From: Chryseobacterium sp. G0201
GTDB taxonomy: Bacteria; Bacteroidota; Bacteroidia; Flavobacteriales; Weeksellaceae
Direction of reading: 5' to 3'
Assembly: GCF_003815655.1 (NCBI RefSeq)
Contig: NZ_CP033917.1
Coordinates: 3,844,001-3,908,000 of the forward strand
Length of the DNA stretch: 64,000 bases
The notes under the pieces were generated by a model. That model had not been told where the DNA came from. It did no database searches and saw only the letters and a program-made list of their open reading frames with translations. The first letter of the stretch is position 1. The number at the start of each line of letters is the position of its first letter. The position numbers and the translations under genes were made by a program. Below, one piece after another: positions 25,512-34,522 of the stretch.

Positions 25512-26684
25512 ATGACACCAAATACCATCACAGCAGATTTAGTTAAAAAATATACAGATATTCGCAAGTATTCTGAAGAAATATGCGCGCCTTTAGAAAT
25601 CGAAGATTACGTCGTACAGCCAATTGTAGACATTAGTCCGCCCAAATGGCATCTCGGTCACACGACTTGGTTTTTCGAAACGTTTATTTTGCAACCCAAT
25701 TTTCCGGATTATAAAGTTTTCGATGCTCAATATAATTTTGTTTTCAACAGTTATTATGAAACGATAGGAGCGAGGGTAATCCGCACCGATCGCGGAAATT
25801 TGAGTCGTCCGTCTGTTTCTGATATTTATAAGTATAGAAAATATGTTGACGAACACATGGAAGCCTTTCTTCAAAGTGCATTTATGACGGAAGATGTTGA
25901 GCCGTTGCTTGAACTTGGACTTAATCACGAGCAGCAACATCAGGAATTATTGATTACTGATATTAAATATATTTTAGGTCATAATCCGCTTTTTCCGGTG
26001 TATAAAAAAGAGAAGATTATTAAAGAAGAACATGCAGAACATGTAGAAATGCTTAGTTTTCCAGAAGGAATTTATGAAATTGGATTTAATGGAGAAAGTT
26101 TCTGTTTTGATAATGAATTAGGAAGGCATAAAGTTTTTTTGAATGAATTTGAAATTAGCAATCAGTTAGTTACCAATCGAGAATATTTACAGTTTATAGA
26201 AGCGGGAGGATATTCCGATTTTAAACATTGGCACGCCGAAGGTTGGGATTGGGTGAAGCAAAATCATGCAAAATATCCCTTATATTGGCATGTTGTTGAT
26301 GATAAATGGATGTTTTATACGTTGAATGGCTTGCAGGAATTAGACCTCGACGAAGCGGTTTGTCACATCAACTTCTTTGAAGCCTCAGCTTTTGCGTCCT
26401 GGAAAGGAATGCGTTTACCAACCGAAGCAGAATGGGAAGTTGCTTCCTGTCATTTCAATTGGGGAAGCCGTTGGGAATGGACAAATTCTGCCTATTTACC
26501 GTATCCTGATTTTAAAAAAGAAGCTGGTGCAGTTGGTGAATACAACGGGAAGTTTATGGTGAATCAAATGGTTCTGCGTGGTGCTTCTGAAGCGACACCT
26601 TTGGGACACAGCCGAAATACATACCGCAATTTTTTCCAGACGGGTTTACAATGGCAGTTCACAGGAATCAGACTTGCCCAATAA
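25512..26684 (+). CDS. egtB: Hercynine oxygenase / sulfoxide synthase
   Basis: 390 residues. EgtB is an iron enzyme that joins hercynine to a thiol with oxygen, forming the sulfoxide precursor of ergothioneine. The N-terminal DinB-like part has HLGHTTWFFETFIL and NHEQQHQE, which supply the three-His iron site. The C-terminal part is a formylglycine-generating-enzyme-like domain with ISNQLVTNREYLQFI, GMRLPTEAEWEVA and a closing TGIRLA. Mycobacterial EgtB uses gamma-glutamylcysteine and needs EgtA and EgtC. No such genes are here, which suggests that cysteine is the direct thiol donor, as known for some other EgtB types. The last enzyme (a PLP C-S lyase, EgtE) is also absent from the window. 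Confidence 0.92.
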   Translation: MTPNTITADLVKKYTDIRKYSEEICAPLEIEDYVVQPIVDISPPKWHLGHTTWFFETFILQPNFPDYKVFDAQYNFVFNSYYETIGARVIRTDRGNLSRPSVSDIYKYRKYVDEHMEAFLQSAFMTEDVEPLLELGLNHEQQHQELLITDIKYILGHNPLFPVYKKEKIIKEEHAEHVEMLSFPEGIYEIGFNGESFCFDNELGRHKVFLNEFEISNQLVTNREYLQFIEAGGYSDFKHWHAEGWDWVKQNHAKYPLYWHVVDDKWMFYTLNGLQELDLDEAVCHINFFEASAFASWKGMRLPTEAEWEVASCHFNWGSRWEWTNSAYLPYPDFKKEAGAVGEYNGKFMVNQMVLRGASEATPLGHSRNTYRNFFQTGLQWQFTGIRLAQ

Positions 26685-26693
26685 TTTTTGCCA

Positions 26694-27611
26694 ATGATTA
26701 CAGTAGATTCAGTTTCAAAGAATTTTAACGGAAAACCGGCAGTTGACAACATTTCTTTTCATGTAAATGATAAAGAAGTTTTGGTACTTCTCGGAACCAG
26801 CGGTTGTGGTAAAACGACAACGCTAAAAATGATCAATCGTCTCATAGAATCAGATTCCGGGAATGTTTTGATTGATGGTAAAAATATTCACGATCAGAAA
26901 GTAGAAGAGTTGAGAATGGGAATCGGTTTTGTGATGCAGCATTCGGGATTATTTCCTCATTATACCATTAAACAAAACATCGCTGTTGTTCCAGAATTAT
27001 TAAAATGGGATAAAAAAAAGACAGAAAACAGAACGGAAGAATTATTGAATAAACTTCATCTTTCCGGAGATATACTTTCCCGTTTTCCAAATGAATTAAG
27101 CGGTGGTCAGCAACAAAGAGTAGGAATTGCCCGAGCTTTGATCGCCAACTCACCAATTTTGTTAATGGATGAGCCTTTCGGAGCATTAGATAACATCACG
27201 AAAGCAGATATTCATTCAGAATTTAAATCATTGGAAGAGCTTAAAAATAAAACCATTATTTTGGTCACACACGATGTCCAAGAAGCTTTTGAATTGGGAG
27301 ATCGGATATGTTTAATGGATAAAGGAGAGATTGTTCAGATTGGAACGCCAAAAGAAATGCTTTATCAACCTAAAAATGATTTTGTCGCAGATTTTTTTGC
27401 CGAAAACAGATTATTATTAGAATATAAAGTAGCGACTTTAAAGTATGTTAATGATTTTAATCTCAAAAATTTATTTGATGAATTTAATTTTACGGAAACT
27501 ACAAGTGTCTGGGATGCTTTACAAAAATTAAGTTCAGATCATAAAAATACAACGCATTACGAAATGTTGATCAAAGCATTTAATGAATACAGAAAATTAC
27601 AGATCGTATGA
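26694..27611 (+). CDS. egtV: ABC importer ATPase, EgtV/OpuCA-like
   Basis: About 305 residues. I place the start at the ATG at 26694, 9 bp after the egtB stop; an in-frame TTG at 26688 is less likely. Walker A is GTSGCGKTT, the signature LSGGQQQRVGIA, Walker B ILLMDEPFGALD and the switch His is in LVTHDVQEAFEL. The C-terminal third lacks a clear CBS pair, unlike glycine-betaine OpuCA. It powers the permease/binding protein encoded next, overlapping it by 4 bp. Because both follow egtD and egtB directly, the substrate is more likely ergothioneine (EgtUV family) than an osmolyte, but sequence alone does not separate these. Confidence 0.85.
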   Translation: MITVDSVSKNFNGKPAVDNISFHVNDKEVLVLLGTSGCGKTTTLKMINRLIESDSGNVLIDGKNIHDQKVEELRMGIGFVMQHSGLFPHYTIKQNIAVVPELLKWDKKKTENRTEELLNKLHLSGDILSRFPNELSGGQQQRVGIARALIANSPILLMDEPFGALDNITKADIHSEFKSLEELKNKTIILVTHDVQEAFELGDRICLMDKGEIVQIGTPKEMLYQPKNDFVADFFAENRLLLEYKVATLKYVNDFNLKNLFDEFNFTETTSVWDALQKLSSDHKNTTHYEMLIKAFNEYRKLQIV

Positions 27612-29173
27612 CGCAGCAAAGTCTTTGGCAATTTATAATTGAACAGCACGAAAAACTATTAACCCAGATTACTCAACATCTTGGGCTTACTTTTTTGTCA
27701 TTATTTCTAGCGATTATCGTAGGCGTACCTTTAGGAATATTAATTGCCCGAAAAAGAAAACTTTCCAGTTCTGTTCTTGGCGTTGCCGGGATTTTGCAGA
27801 CTATTCCCAGTATTGCTTTGTTAGGTTTTATGATTCCTGCTTTTGGAATTGGTGCTACACCAGCCATCGCAGCCTTATTAATTTACGCTCTTTTGCCGAT
27901 TATTCGAAATACATACACAGGAATTACAGAAGTAAACCCAACTGTTATTGAAGCCGCAAAAGCAATGGGGATGAATAAAACCCAGCTTCTTTTTAAAGTT
28001 GAAATCCCTTTGGCGATGCCCGTTATCATTGCCGGAATAAGAACTGCAGCCGTCATTAATGTCGGAGTCGCAACTTTGGCTTCATTTGTCGCTGCAGGCG
28101 GTTTGGGTGAATTTATTTTTGGTGGAATTTCATTAAATAATACTAACATGATTTTGGCAGGCGCAATTCCGGCAGCGTTATTGGCGGTTTTATTGGATCA
28201 GGCGATTGCTGTTTTACAAAAATCTGGGTATCGATTATTTAAAAAACTAAAATATATTGTTCCTGCAATTTTGATTATTGTCGGAGCCATTTATCTTCTG
28301 ACTTCTGTTTCAGGAAATAAACTTAAAGCCGGTTTTACGCCCGAATTTATGGGAAGACAAGACGGCGATCTCGGTCTTCGTTCTGTGTATGGGTTGAATA
28401 TAAATCCTGTCGTAGTAAGCGATGCGATTATGTACAAGGCAGCCTATGAAAAAGAGTTGGATCTGATCAGCGGATACTCTACAGACGGTAGAATCAAAGC
28501 TTTTGATTTGTATGTTTTGAATGATGATAAAAAAATATTTCCGCCGTATTTTGCTGCGCCGATCATTAAAACTAAAACATTAGAGAAGTTTCCTGAATTA
28601 GAGAAAACATTGAATTTATTATCAGGTAAATTTAATGATTCAATTATGACGGATTTAAATTATAAATCTGATTATTTACATCAGACACCAGAAAAAATTG
28701 CCAAAGACTTTTTAGTTAAAAACAATTTATATAAAATTTCAAGAAAGGGAAATTTGGGAACAATACGAATCGGCTCAAAGATTTTCGGTGAGCAGTATAT
28801 TCTCACAGAAATTTATAAAATGCTGATTGAAGGCAATACCAACTATAAAGTAGAAACAAAAACAGGGTTGGGAGGCACCAAAATCTGTTTTGATGCTTTG
28901 ATGAATGACGCCATCGATTTTTATCCCGAATATACAGGAACCGGGCTTTTAGTTCTATTAAAACCAAACGAACAAACGATTAAAAAGGTAAGCCAGAGTC
29001 CTGATGAAACTTATAGTTATGTTAATTCAGAATTTCAGAAACAATACGGAATTCAATGGCTGAAACCACTTGGTTTTAATAATTCTTATGCATTAATGAT
29101 GCGCAGAAAGCAATCTAAAGATTTGAATATTAAAAGTATATCGGATCTAAAGAATTATATAGATTCGAAGTAA
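27608..29173 (+). CDS. egtU: Permease fused to a circularly permuted binding domain, EgtU-like
   Basis: 521 residues. Residues 1-215 are an ABC permease domain, with the EAA loop EAAKAMGMNKTQLLFKVEIP. One more membrane helix (about 220-238) leads into an extracytoplasmic OpuBC/EgtU-type binding domain. In this family the domain normally starts at IGSK-x-x-x-EQYIL, passes through the hinge segment ending in ISDLK and continues with GF-x-PEFM-x-R. Here the order is reversed: GFTPEFMGRQDG comes first (near 242), through FDLYVLNDD and FFPPY-like FPPYFAAP, and the IGSKIFGEQYIL half comes last (from about 386), ending at ISDLKNYI at the C-terminus. Both halves are intact, so the fold can still close. 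The likely substrate is ergothioneine, from the neighbouring biosynthesis genes; betaine or choline are alternatives. Confidence 0.85.
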   Translation: MTQQSLWQFIIEQHEKLLTQITQHLGLTFLSLFLAIIVGVPLGILIARKRKLSSSVLGVAGILQTIPSIALLGFMIPAFGIGATPAIAALLIYALLPIIRNTYTGITEVNPTVIEAAKAMGMNKTQLLFKVEIPLAMPVIIAGIRTAAVINVGVATLASFVAAGGLGEFIFGGISLNNTNMILAGAIPAALLAVLLDQAIAVLQKSGYRLFKKLKYIVPAILIIVGAIYLLTSVSGNKLKAGFTPEFMGRQDGDLGLRSVYGLNINPVVVSDAIMYKAAYEKELDLISGYSTDGRIKAFDLYVLNDDKKIFPPYFAAPIIKTKTLEKFPELEKTLNLLSGKFNDSIMTDLNYKSDYLHQTPEKIAKDFLVKNNLYKISRKGNLGTIRIGSKIFGEQYILTEIYKMLIEGNTNYKVETKTGLGGTKICFDALMNDAIDFYPEYTGTGLLVLLKPNEQTIKKVSQSPDETYSYVNSEFQKQYGIQWLKPLGFNNSYALMMRRKQSKDLNIKSISDLKNYIDSK

Positions 29174-29190
29174 CTATTTTTTATTTTAAC

Positions 29191-29360
29191 TACAAAAGAT
29201 ACAAAGGATTAACAAATTAGTATTTTAAGTTTATCTATAAAACAGTAAACAAGAGCACAATAGTTTTAAGAATATTTAATTTTTATTCTCTTAATAACTT
29301 TGTCCTCTAATAATACAAAAATTAAGTGTGCAAATAGCTTTTGTATCTTTTGTGGTTAAA
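29191..29360. repeat. Imperfect inverted repeat of a CTTTGTATCTTTTGT element
   Basis: ACAAAAGATACAAAGG near 29193-29208 and, inverted, CTTTTGTATCTTTTGTGG near 29338-29355 flank about 130 bp. It resembles short intergenic repeats rich in CTTTG that I know from Chryseobacterium and Flavobacterium genomes. It follows the egtU stop codon. Function unknown. Confidence 0.4.
29295..29302 (+). promoter_or_regulatory. Possible -7 box for the serine hydrolase
   Basis: TAACTTTG is a perfect TAnnTTTG. The gene starts at 29453, so the leader would be about 145 nt. It lies inside the inverted-repeat region, so it could also belong to the repeat. Confidence 0.3.
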
Positions 29361-29452
29361 ATAAAAAGTTTAATAATATAGAATACCTAAATTATATTTA
29401 TAATGGATGTAATAGAATCATTTTCAAAGTTGTCTTATAACTAAAAATAACT

Positions 29453-30889
29453 ATGAAATTTTGTTTTCTATTGATCTTTTCTGTGTTTTCTTCTTATTTA
29501 TCGGCTCAAAAAGAATCAGAAATTGATGCTATCATTAAAAGAGAAATGAATGAGCGAAAAATTCCGGGATTACAGATCGCGGTGGTTCAAAACGGTAAAA
29601 TTATTTTGAAAAAATCATACGGAATGGCAAGTGTTCAGAATAATATTCCTGTTACTGATGCAACCATTTTTCCAATTAATTCTTGCACTAAAGTTTTTAC
29701 GGGCGTTGCTGTAATGCAATTGGTGGAAGAGGGTAAAATAGAATTATCTGCTCCAATATCCAAGTATCTGGCTGATCTTCCTGAAAAATGGCAACCCGTT
29801 ACGGTTGAGCAGATGATGACACATATTTCCGGTTTTCCGGATATTGTAAGATTGTTTGATCCTCTTACCGGAGCAGCATTGAAGCCGGAAAAACAAATTT
29901 GGGAAGAAATTAAAGCGCTTCCAATGGATTTCAAAACAGGAGGACAATTCAGATATAATCAAACCAACTATTATTTACTTGGAAAAATAATTGAGAAAGT
30001 AAGCGGTGAACCTTTTGATCTGTTTTTTAAAACCAAACAATTTCAAACCGTTGGGATGAAAAAAACGGTATTTGGAGACTCAAGAGATGTTATTTCTAAT
30101 TTTGCGCCTACGTATTCAAGCAGAAGCTTTATCGATGGAAAAAAATTGGATAAAGAAAAGCTATTCAATGATTATCATGTATTTCCTGATTACACCAGAA
30201 CGGGATCTGGACTAAATACTTCTGCTGAAGATATGGCAAAATGGATCACTTCCTTACAAAAGCAAGAGCTTTTTAAAAATAAAAGAACCTTAACGAAAAT
30301 GTGGTCGCCCATAAAAATGAATGACGGAACTTCAACATCTTGGGCATTGGGATGGGGAATAACAAAATTCCGAGCCAAACATAATGCGATAGGAATGTCA
30401 GGCGGCGGAAGGTCAGCATTTTTAGTTTACCCTGATGATAATCTGGCGGTAATTGTCTTTACAAACTTGATGGGAAGCACTCCCGAAGATTTCTTGGAAG
30501 AACTTGCCGGAGTTTATAATCCTGATATTACTAAATTTGATCCTATAACTTATCTTAGAATAAATCTTAAAAAACAAGGCTTCAACAAAGCGATTGATGT
30601 TGTAAAGTCAGAAAAGAAAAATAATCCTGACTTCAATCCAGGAGAATCTGAACTTAATGATTGGGGGTACCGATTGATGTCCCGATCTAATCAACTTAAT
30701 GATGCTTACGAGATTTTTAAATTGTACATTTATTTATATCCTGACAGCGCGAACGCCTATGACAGCTATGGAGAAGTCCTGTTGAAAATGGGAAACAAAA
30801 ATGAAGCCCGTAAAATGTACGAAAAATCTGTAAAACTCAATCCTGATAACGAAAACGGGAAAAATGTTTTGAAACAATTGAATGAATAA
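29453..30889 (+). CDS. Secreted beta-lactamase-fold serine hydrolase with C-terminal TPR-like tail
   Basis: 478 residues. A Sec signal peptide (about 1-18, ending LSAQ) is followed by a class C beta-lactamase/DD-peptidase fold: the nucleophile SxxK is in INSCTKVF near residue 78, the second motif in RYNQTNYYLLG, and the third in the GMSGGGRSAF region. Residues 400-478 form helical repeats, including ANAYDSYGEVLLKMGNKNEA, typical of TPR. Such proteins are common in Bacteroidota as esterases or peptide hydrolases of the periplasm; true beta-lactam resistance is not implied. The protein at 53882-55381 has the same overall plan. Confidence 0.85.
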   Translation: MKFCFLLIFSVFSSYLSAQKESEIDAIIKREMNERKIPGLQIAVVQNGKIILKKSYGMASVQNNIPVTDATIFPINSCTKVFTGVAVMQLVEEGKIELSAPISKYLADLPEKWQPVTVEQMMTHISGFPDIVRLFDPLTGAALKPEKQIWEEIKALPMDFKTGGQFRYNQTNYYLLGKIIEKVSGEPFDLFFKTKQFQTVGMKKTVFGDSRDVISNFAPTYSSRSFIDGKKLDKEKLFNDYHVFPDYTRTGSGLNTSAEDMAKWITSLQKQELFKNKRTLTKMWSPIKMNDGTSTSWALGWGITKFRAKHNAIGMSGGGRSAFLVYPDDNLAVIVFTNLMGSTPEDFLEELAGVYNPDITKFDPITYLRINLKKQGFNKAIDVVKSEKKNNPDFNPGESELNDWGYRLMSRSNQLNDAYEIFKLYIYLYPDSANAYDSYGEVLLKMGNKNEARKMYEKSVKLNPDNENGKNVLKQLNE

Positions 30890-30969
30890 TTAGTAAAAAA
30901 TTCAATTCGTTAAAGGGTGTATTTAATGACTTTTTTCGACAATCAATTGATAAAATTGCAATTATGATA

Positions 30970-30985
30970 TACATCATCAGATGTA
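30970..30985. promoter_or_regulatory. Small inverted repeat upstream of the acyltransferase
   Basis: TACATC and GATGTA flank the 4-bp spacer ATCA, a perfect 6-bp inverted repeat 48 bp before the chosen start codon. It could be a protein-binding site; no T run follows, so it is not a terminator. Confidence 0.25.
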
Positions 30986-31032
30986 GTCAATAATTTTTTG
31001 TTCTTTTGCAAAACGTAATTTTAAATAATGAT

Positions 31033-32172
31033 ATGACGAAGTTTGATGATATAAGGCCTTTTTATGACCATGAAGTGAACGATGCTCTGCTAAGTATTGC
31101 AAGGCACCCGATGATGAAGGCGTTAATGAATTTTACTTTTCCTGATAAAGATGAAAAATTTTGGATTGAACAGTTTAAAAATATTCATTCCATAAGTGAT
31201 TTCCAGCATCAATTTATATCACAGACCGTTCGTCAGATCCTTAAACAGAGTTCTGAGGGCTTAACGACCTCGGGATTTGATCATTTGGATAAAAATGTAT
31301 CCTATTTATTCATATCCAATCACAGAGATATTGTTTTGGATACGTGTCTGCTTAATTTGGTGCTGTTGGATCGCGGATTAATTATGACTTCTTCTGCAAT
31401 TGGAGATAATCTTGTTCAGAAGACATTTCTGCACGTACTGGCGAAACTAAACCGTAACTTTTTGGTTCAGAGAGGTCTTTCTCTTCGTGAGCAATTGAAC
31501 AGTTCAAAGATCATGTCCGAATATATTTATGATTTATTAACCAAAGAAAACCGTTCTGTCTGGATTGCACAACGTGAAGGCCGTACCAAAGATGGTAACG
31601 ATGCTACTCAGCAGGGTGTGTTGAAAATGCTCGCAATGCCAGGAGATCAATCCTTAACCGATTTCTTTAAAACATTGAAAATTGTTCCGTTATCTATTTC
31701 ATACGAGTATGATCCTACGGATGTTCTTAAAATGCCACATCTAATGGCAAAATCAAGAAACGAGGAATATGTTAAGAATCCGGGTGAAGATTTTAAAACG
31801 ATGCTGAGTGGAGTATTAGGGCAAAAAAAACATATTCATATACACGCCGGTGATGTTTTGGATACTGAATTTGATGATATTGTATCGAAAATAGAAAACA
31901 AAAATAAACAGTTACAGGCGGTTTCACAGATCATCGACGATTCTATCATACAGAATTATAAGCTTTGGCCTACCAATTTTATTGCTTATGATTTGCTTCA
32001 TCAAACAGAGCAGTATTCAGAAAATTATTCAGAAAATGAAAAAATGCTGTTTGAGAGAAGAATGGAAATGCGTATCGATATTTCTGATGCAGATATGAAA
32101 AAAAGTTTCCTGGCGATGTATGCTAATCCGGTAATTAATAAAATTAAATACCATAACAACCTTTTGATGTAA
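31033..32172 (+). CDS. PlsC/PlsB-type glycerolipid acyltransferase
   Basis: 379 residues from the ATG at 31033; a TTG 27 bp earlier is also in frame but less likely. The acyltransferase motif HX4D is in ISNHRDIVLDT near residue 102, and the second block is IAQREGRTKDG. These enzymes transfer a fatty acyl chain from acyl-ACP or acyl-CoA to a glycerol phosphate or lyso-lipid. The protein is longer than PlsC (about 250) and has no clear membrane helix. Long acyltransferases of this type are found throughout Flavobacteria and are usually annotated as 1-acyl-glycerol-3-phosphate acyltransferases. The true acceptor is unknown. Confidence 0.82.
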   Translation: MTKFDDIRPFYDHEVNDALLSIARHPMMKALMNFTFPDKDEKFWIEQFKNIHSISDFQHQFISQTVRQILKQSSEGLTTSGFDHLDKNVSYLFISNHRDIVLDTCLLNLVLLDRGLIMTSSAIGDNLVQKTFLHVLAKLNRNFLVQRGLSLREQLNSSKIMSEYIYDLLTKENRSVWIAQREGRTKDGNDATQQGVLKMLAMPGDQSLTDFFKTLKIVPLSISYEYDPTDVLKMPHLMAKSRNEEYVKNPGEDFKTMLSGVLGQKKHIHIHAGDVLDTEFDDIVSKIENKNKQLQAVSQIIDDSIIQNYKLWPTNFIAYDLLHQTEQYSENYSENEKMLFERRMEMRIDISDADMKKSFLAMYANPVINKIKYHNNLLM

Positions 32173-32257
32173 AAAAATGTGGTATCCATAAGGTATTAAC
32201 ACAAATTATTCATTTTTAATGGCAGGCTATTTGTTTATTTCAAAGCAAATTTTTGAT

Positions 32258-32575
32258 ATGAATAATAAAATAAAATTAGCATTAGGATTAATCGCAACAG
32301 GAACTTTAGTTCTTCTTAATCTTAAAAGAAAAAGACGTGAAAGATTAAAAATATTCACTGCACCAGATGGAAATACCTATAAAGAGAATCAAACTTACAG
32401 AACATTTGATAATCAATTTTATAAAAACGGAAAACGCCTACGTTTTAACACATTAGAAGCTGAGAACGAAAATCATTCTTCAAATAGTTATTATGAGGAA
32501 AACTCAGTAAATTATTCTAATAGTAATCAGAATAAAAATATTACTTATCATCAAAAAGGAAATCGTCACCAATAA
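32258..32575 (+). CDS. Small membrane-anchored hypothetical protein
   Basis: I recognise no family. From the ATG at 32258 it has 105 residues and begins MNNKIKLALGLIATGTLVLL, one hydrophobic N-terminal helix followed by basic KRKRRERLK. An ATG at 32219 would add 13 residues that spoil this clean signal-anchor, so I prefer the shorter form. The middle has FTAPDGNTYKENQTYRTF, a possible small beta domain. The tail is a low-complexity Asn/Ser/Glu/Tyr region, probably disordered. Confidence 0.6.
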   Translation: MNNKIKLALGLIATGTLVLLNLKRKRRERLKIFTAPDGNTYKENQTYRTFDNQFYKNGKRLRFNTLEAENENHSSNSYYEENSVNYSNSNQNKNITYHQKGNRHQ

Positions 32576-32664
32576 ATATTTTATATAATTATTTTCATAT
32601 AAAGTAGAATTTAATTTTGCGCATTTGTCTGATATTTACTATTATAAAAAGACAAAAATTACTT

Positions 32665-32672
32665 TAACTTTG
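32665..32672 (+). promoter_or_regulatory. Promoter -7 box for the kinase/NarL-type operon
   Basis: TAACTTTG matches TAnnTTTG perfectly, 117 bp before the kinase start codon. No TTG is seen at the usual -33 spacing. The leader would be about 110 nt. Confidence 0.45.
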
Positions 32673-32788
32673 TGATTTGAATGATATACACCAATTACTA
32701 TGTTTTTTGGAAAAAATATTATTATGATTAAAATCAATATCAAACAAATTTAAGTATTTGGTGAAATTAATTTAGCTGATAAATAGAT

Positions 32789-34522
32789 ATGAAATATAAA
32801 TTCTTAAATTTTAAGTTGAGGAAAATTGTTCATTACTCATTGATCCTGTGTATTTTACTAATACAGGTTATTATTGCTGTGTTTTTTTATAATGAATTTA
32901 TCAATGAGAAAAAAATGAAATTTATTGAGAATCAATTGAAGGAAAGTCGTGAATTGGAGGGGATAACCAACAATTCGAGAAAAGATTTCATGGATGCCCA
33001 AAATCATCTTCAGAGATATATGATTAGTGAGGATGACAAAGACTTAAAATTATACTTTGAATCTCTTACAAAGCTTAAAAATAATTTCGATAAGATTAAT
33101 GAAAACGAAAGCATAGCTCCAAAGCTGAAAAGTAAATTTAATCTAAAGAAAAAAGATACTCTGAAAATTACGAACCTAAAGACATTGATAGATTCCGTAT
33201 ATAAGTATTCTCAAAATCCTCCTCCAAAGATTGAAGATAAAAACTATAATATTGAAAAATTTAAAGGCAAAAATAATTTTGATGATATTGATATTGAGAC
33301 ACGTACTTACTCTGACACGATAAAGAAAAAAGGGTTTGTAGGACGTTTACGAGATGCAATCGCGGGTAAAGTTGATGTACAAAAAGAAAGTACAGTGATT
33401 ACTTTAAAGAATAAAAAAGCTGCTGATCTCTCTACATTAAAATCCGAAATGAAGGATGCCATAAAGTCTATGGAAAAGCATTATACAACTGAAATTAAGA
33501 AGATCCAGTTGTCTACAGTTAAAGATCAGCACGATAGCAGGCAGTTTTACGGTAGTTTTAATAAATTACTCATCTATAGCAACGGATTGATCGATATCTA
33601 TGGAAATGCGATCAAAGAATTTAAATCTGATCTGGAAAAAGAGTACAACAAACAGAAGTTGATTAATAATGAGATCCGAACTTATTTGGTGCTGGGATTA
33701 ATGATCCTGATGTTCATTGTATCAATTTTGATCATGTATTTTACAAGAGTTGCATTTATCTACGAATGGAAGCTTAATGCTGCCAATAAAGAAATTAAAA
33801 ACAACCTTAATTTCAAAAACAGAATCTTGGGAATGCTGAGCCATGAATTAAGATCTCCTTTAAAAATCATCAATATTTTCATTGATAAAATCAACAGAAC
33901 GACAAAAGATGAGACTATAAAAGAGTATCTTAAATCTATAAAATTCACCAACAGCACTTTGCTGATACAATCTAACCAGATCTTGGAATACACAAAAAAT
34001 CAGGACGCTGATCAAAGATTAGTAATGAATGTTTTTAATCTTAAAGATGAGATCAATTCTATTGTAATGGCCATCACGCCCTATTTAGAAACAAGAAATA
34101 ATAAATTTGTCGTAAACGACAGCATACCTGCAGATATGGTCGTGTATTCAGACAATATAAAAATTAACCAGATTTTCATGAACATTCTGGGAAATGCCAA
34201 TAAATTCACAGAAAACGGACAGATCGATCTTACAATGTCAACCGAAGTGATCGATGAAAACAGAGTTTCACTATTAACAACAGTAGGAGATACTGGTGCC
34301 GGAATATCAGAATCTGACCTGAAAAATATTTTTGAACCCTATTATCAGGGGATGGTTTCTAATGAGATCGACAATCTTGGTGCGGGACTTGGGTTGAACT
34401 TGTGCAAGGAAATTATAGGACTTTTCAATGGTGAAATATCTATCTCAAGCAAATTACGAGAGGGAACAAAAGTGACATTCAGGATCAATTTAAATATGAA
34501 TAAAGATGGAATTACCAATTGA
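32789..34522 (+). CDS. Membrane sensor histidine kinase
   Basis: 577 residues. TM1 is at about 15-35, then a long, Lys-rich, mostly helical extracytoplasmic region (about 36-298), TM2 at about 300-322, and a kinase core. H-box LSHELRSPLKI with His near 352, N-box NILGNANKFT, G1 DTGAGIS, G2 GAGLGLNLCK. The sensor region resembles no named domain I know. The core is complete, there is no receiver. It overlaps the NarL-type regulator downstream by 17 bp, so the two are translationally coupled partners. Confidence 0.92.
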   Translation: MKYKFLNFKLRKIVHYSLILCILLIQVIIAVFFYNEFINEKKMKFIENQLKESRELEGITNNSRKDFMDAQNHLQRYMISEDDKDLKLYFESLTKLKNNFDKINENESIAPKLKSKFNLKKKDTLKITNLKTLIDSVYKYSQNPPPKIEDKNYNIEKFKGKNNFDDIDIETRTYSDTIKKKGFVGRLRDAIAGKVDVQKESTVITLKNKKAADLSTLKSEMKDAIKSMEKHYTTEIKKIQLSTVKDQHDSRQFYGSFNKLLIYSNGLIDIYGNAIKEFKSDLEKEYNKQKLINNEIRTYLVLGLMILMFIVSILIMYFTRVAFIYEWKLNAANKEIKNNLNFKNRILGMLSHELRSPLKIINIFIDKINRTTKDETIKEYLKSIKFTNSTLLIQSNQILEYTKNQDADQRLVMNVFNLKDEINSIVMAITPYLETRNNKFVVNDSIPADMVVYSDNIKINQIFMNILGNANKFTENGQIDLTMSTEVIDENRVSLLTTVGDTGAGISESDLKNIFEPYYQGMVSNEIDNLGAGLGLNLCKEIIGLFNGEISISSKLREGTKVTFRINLNMNKDGITN

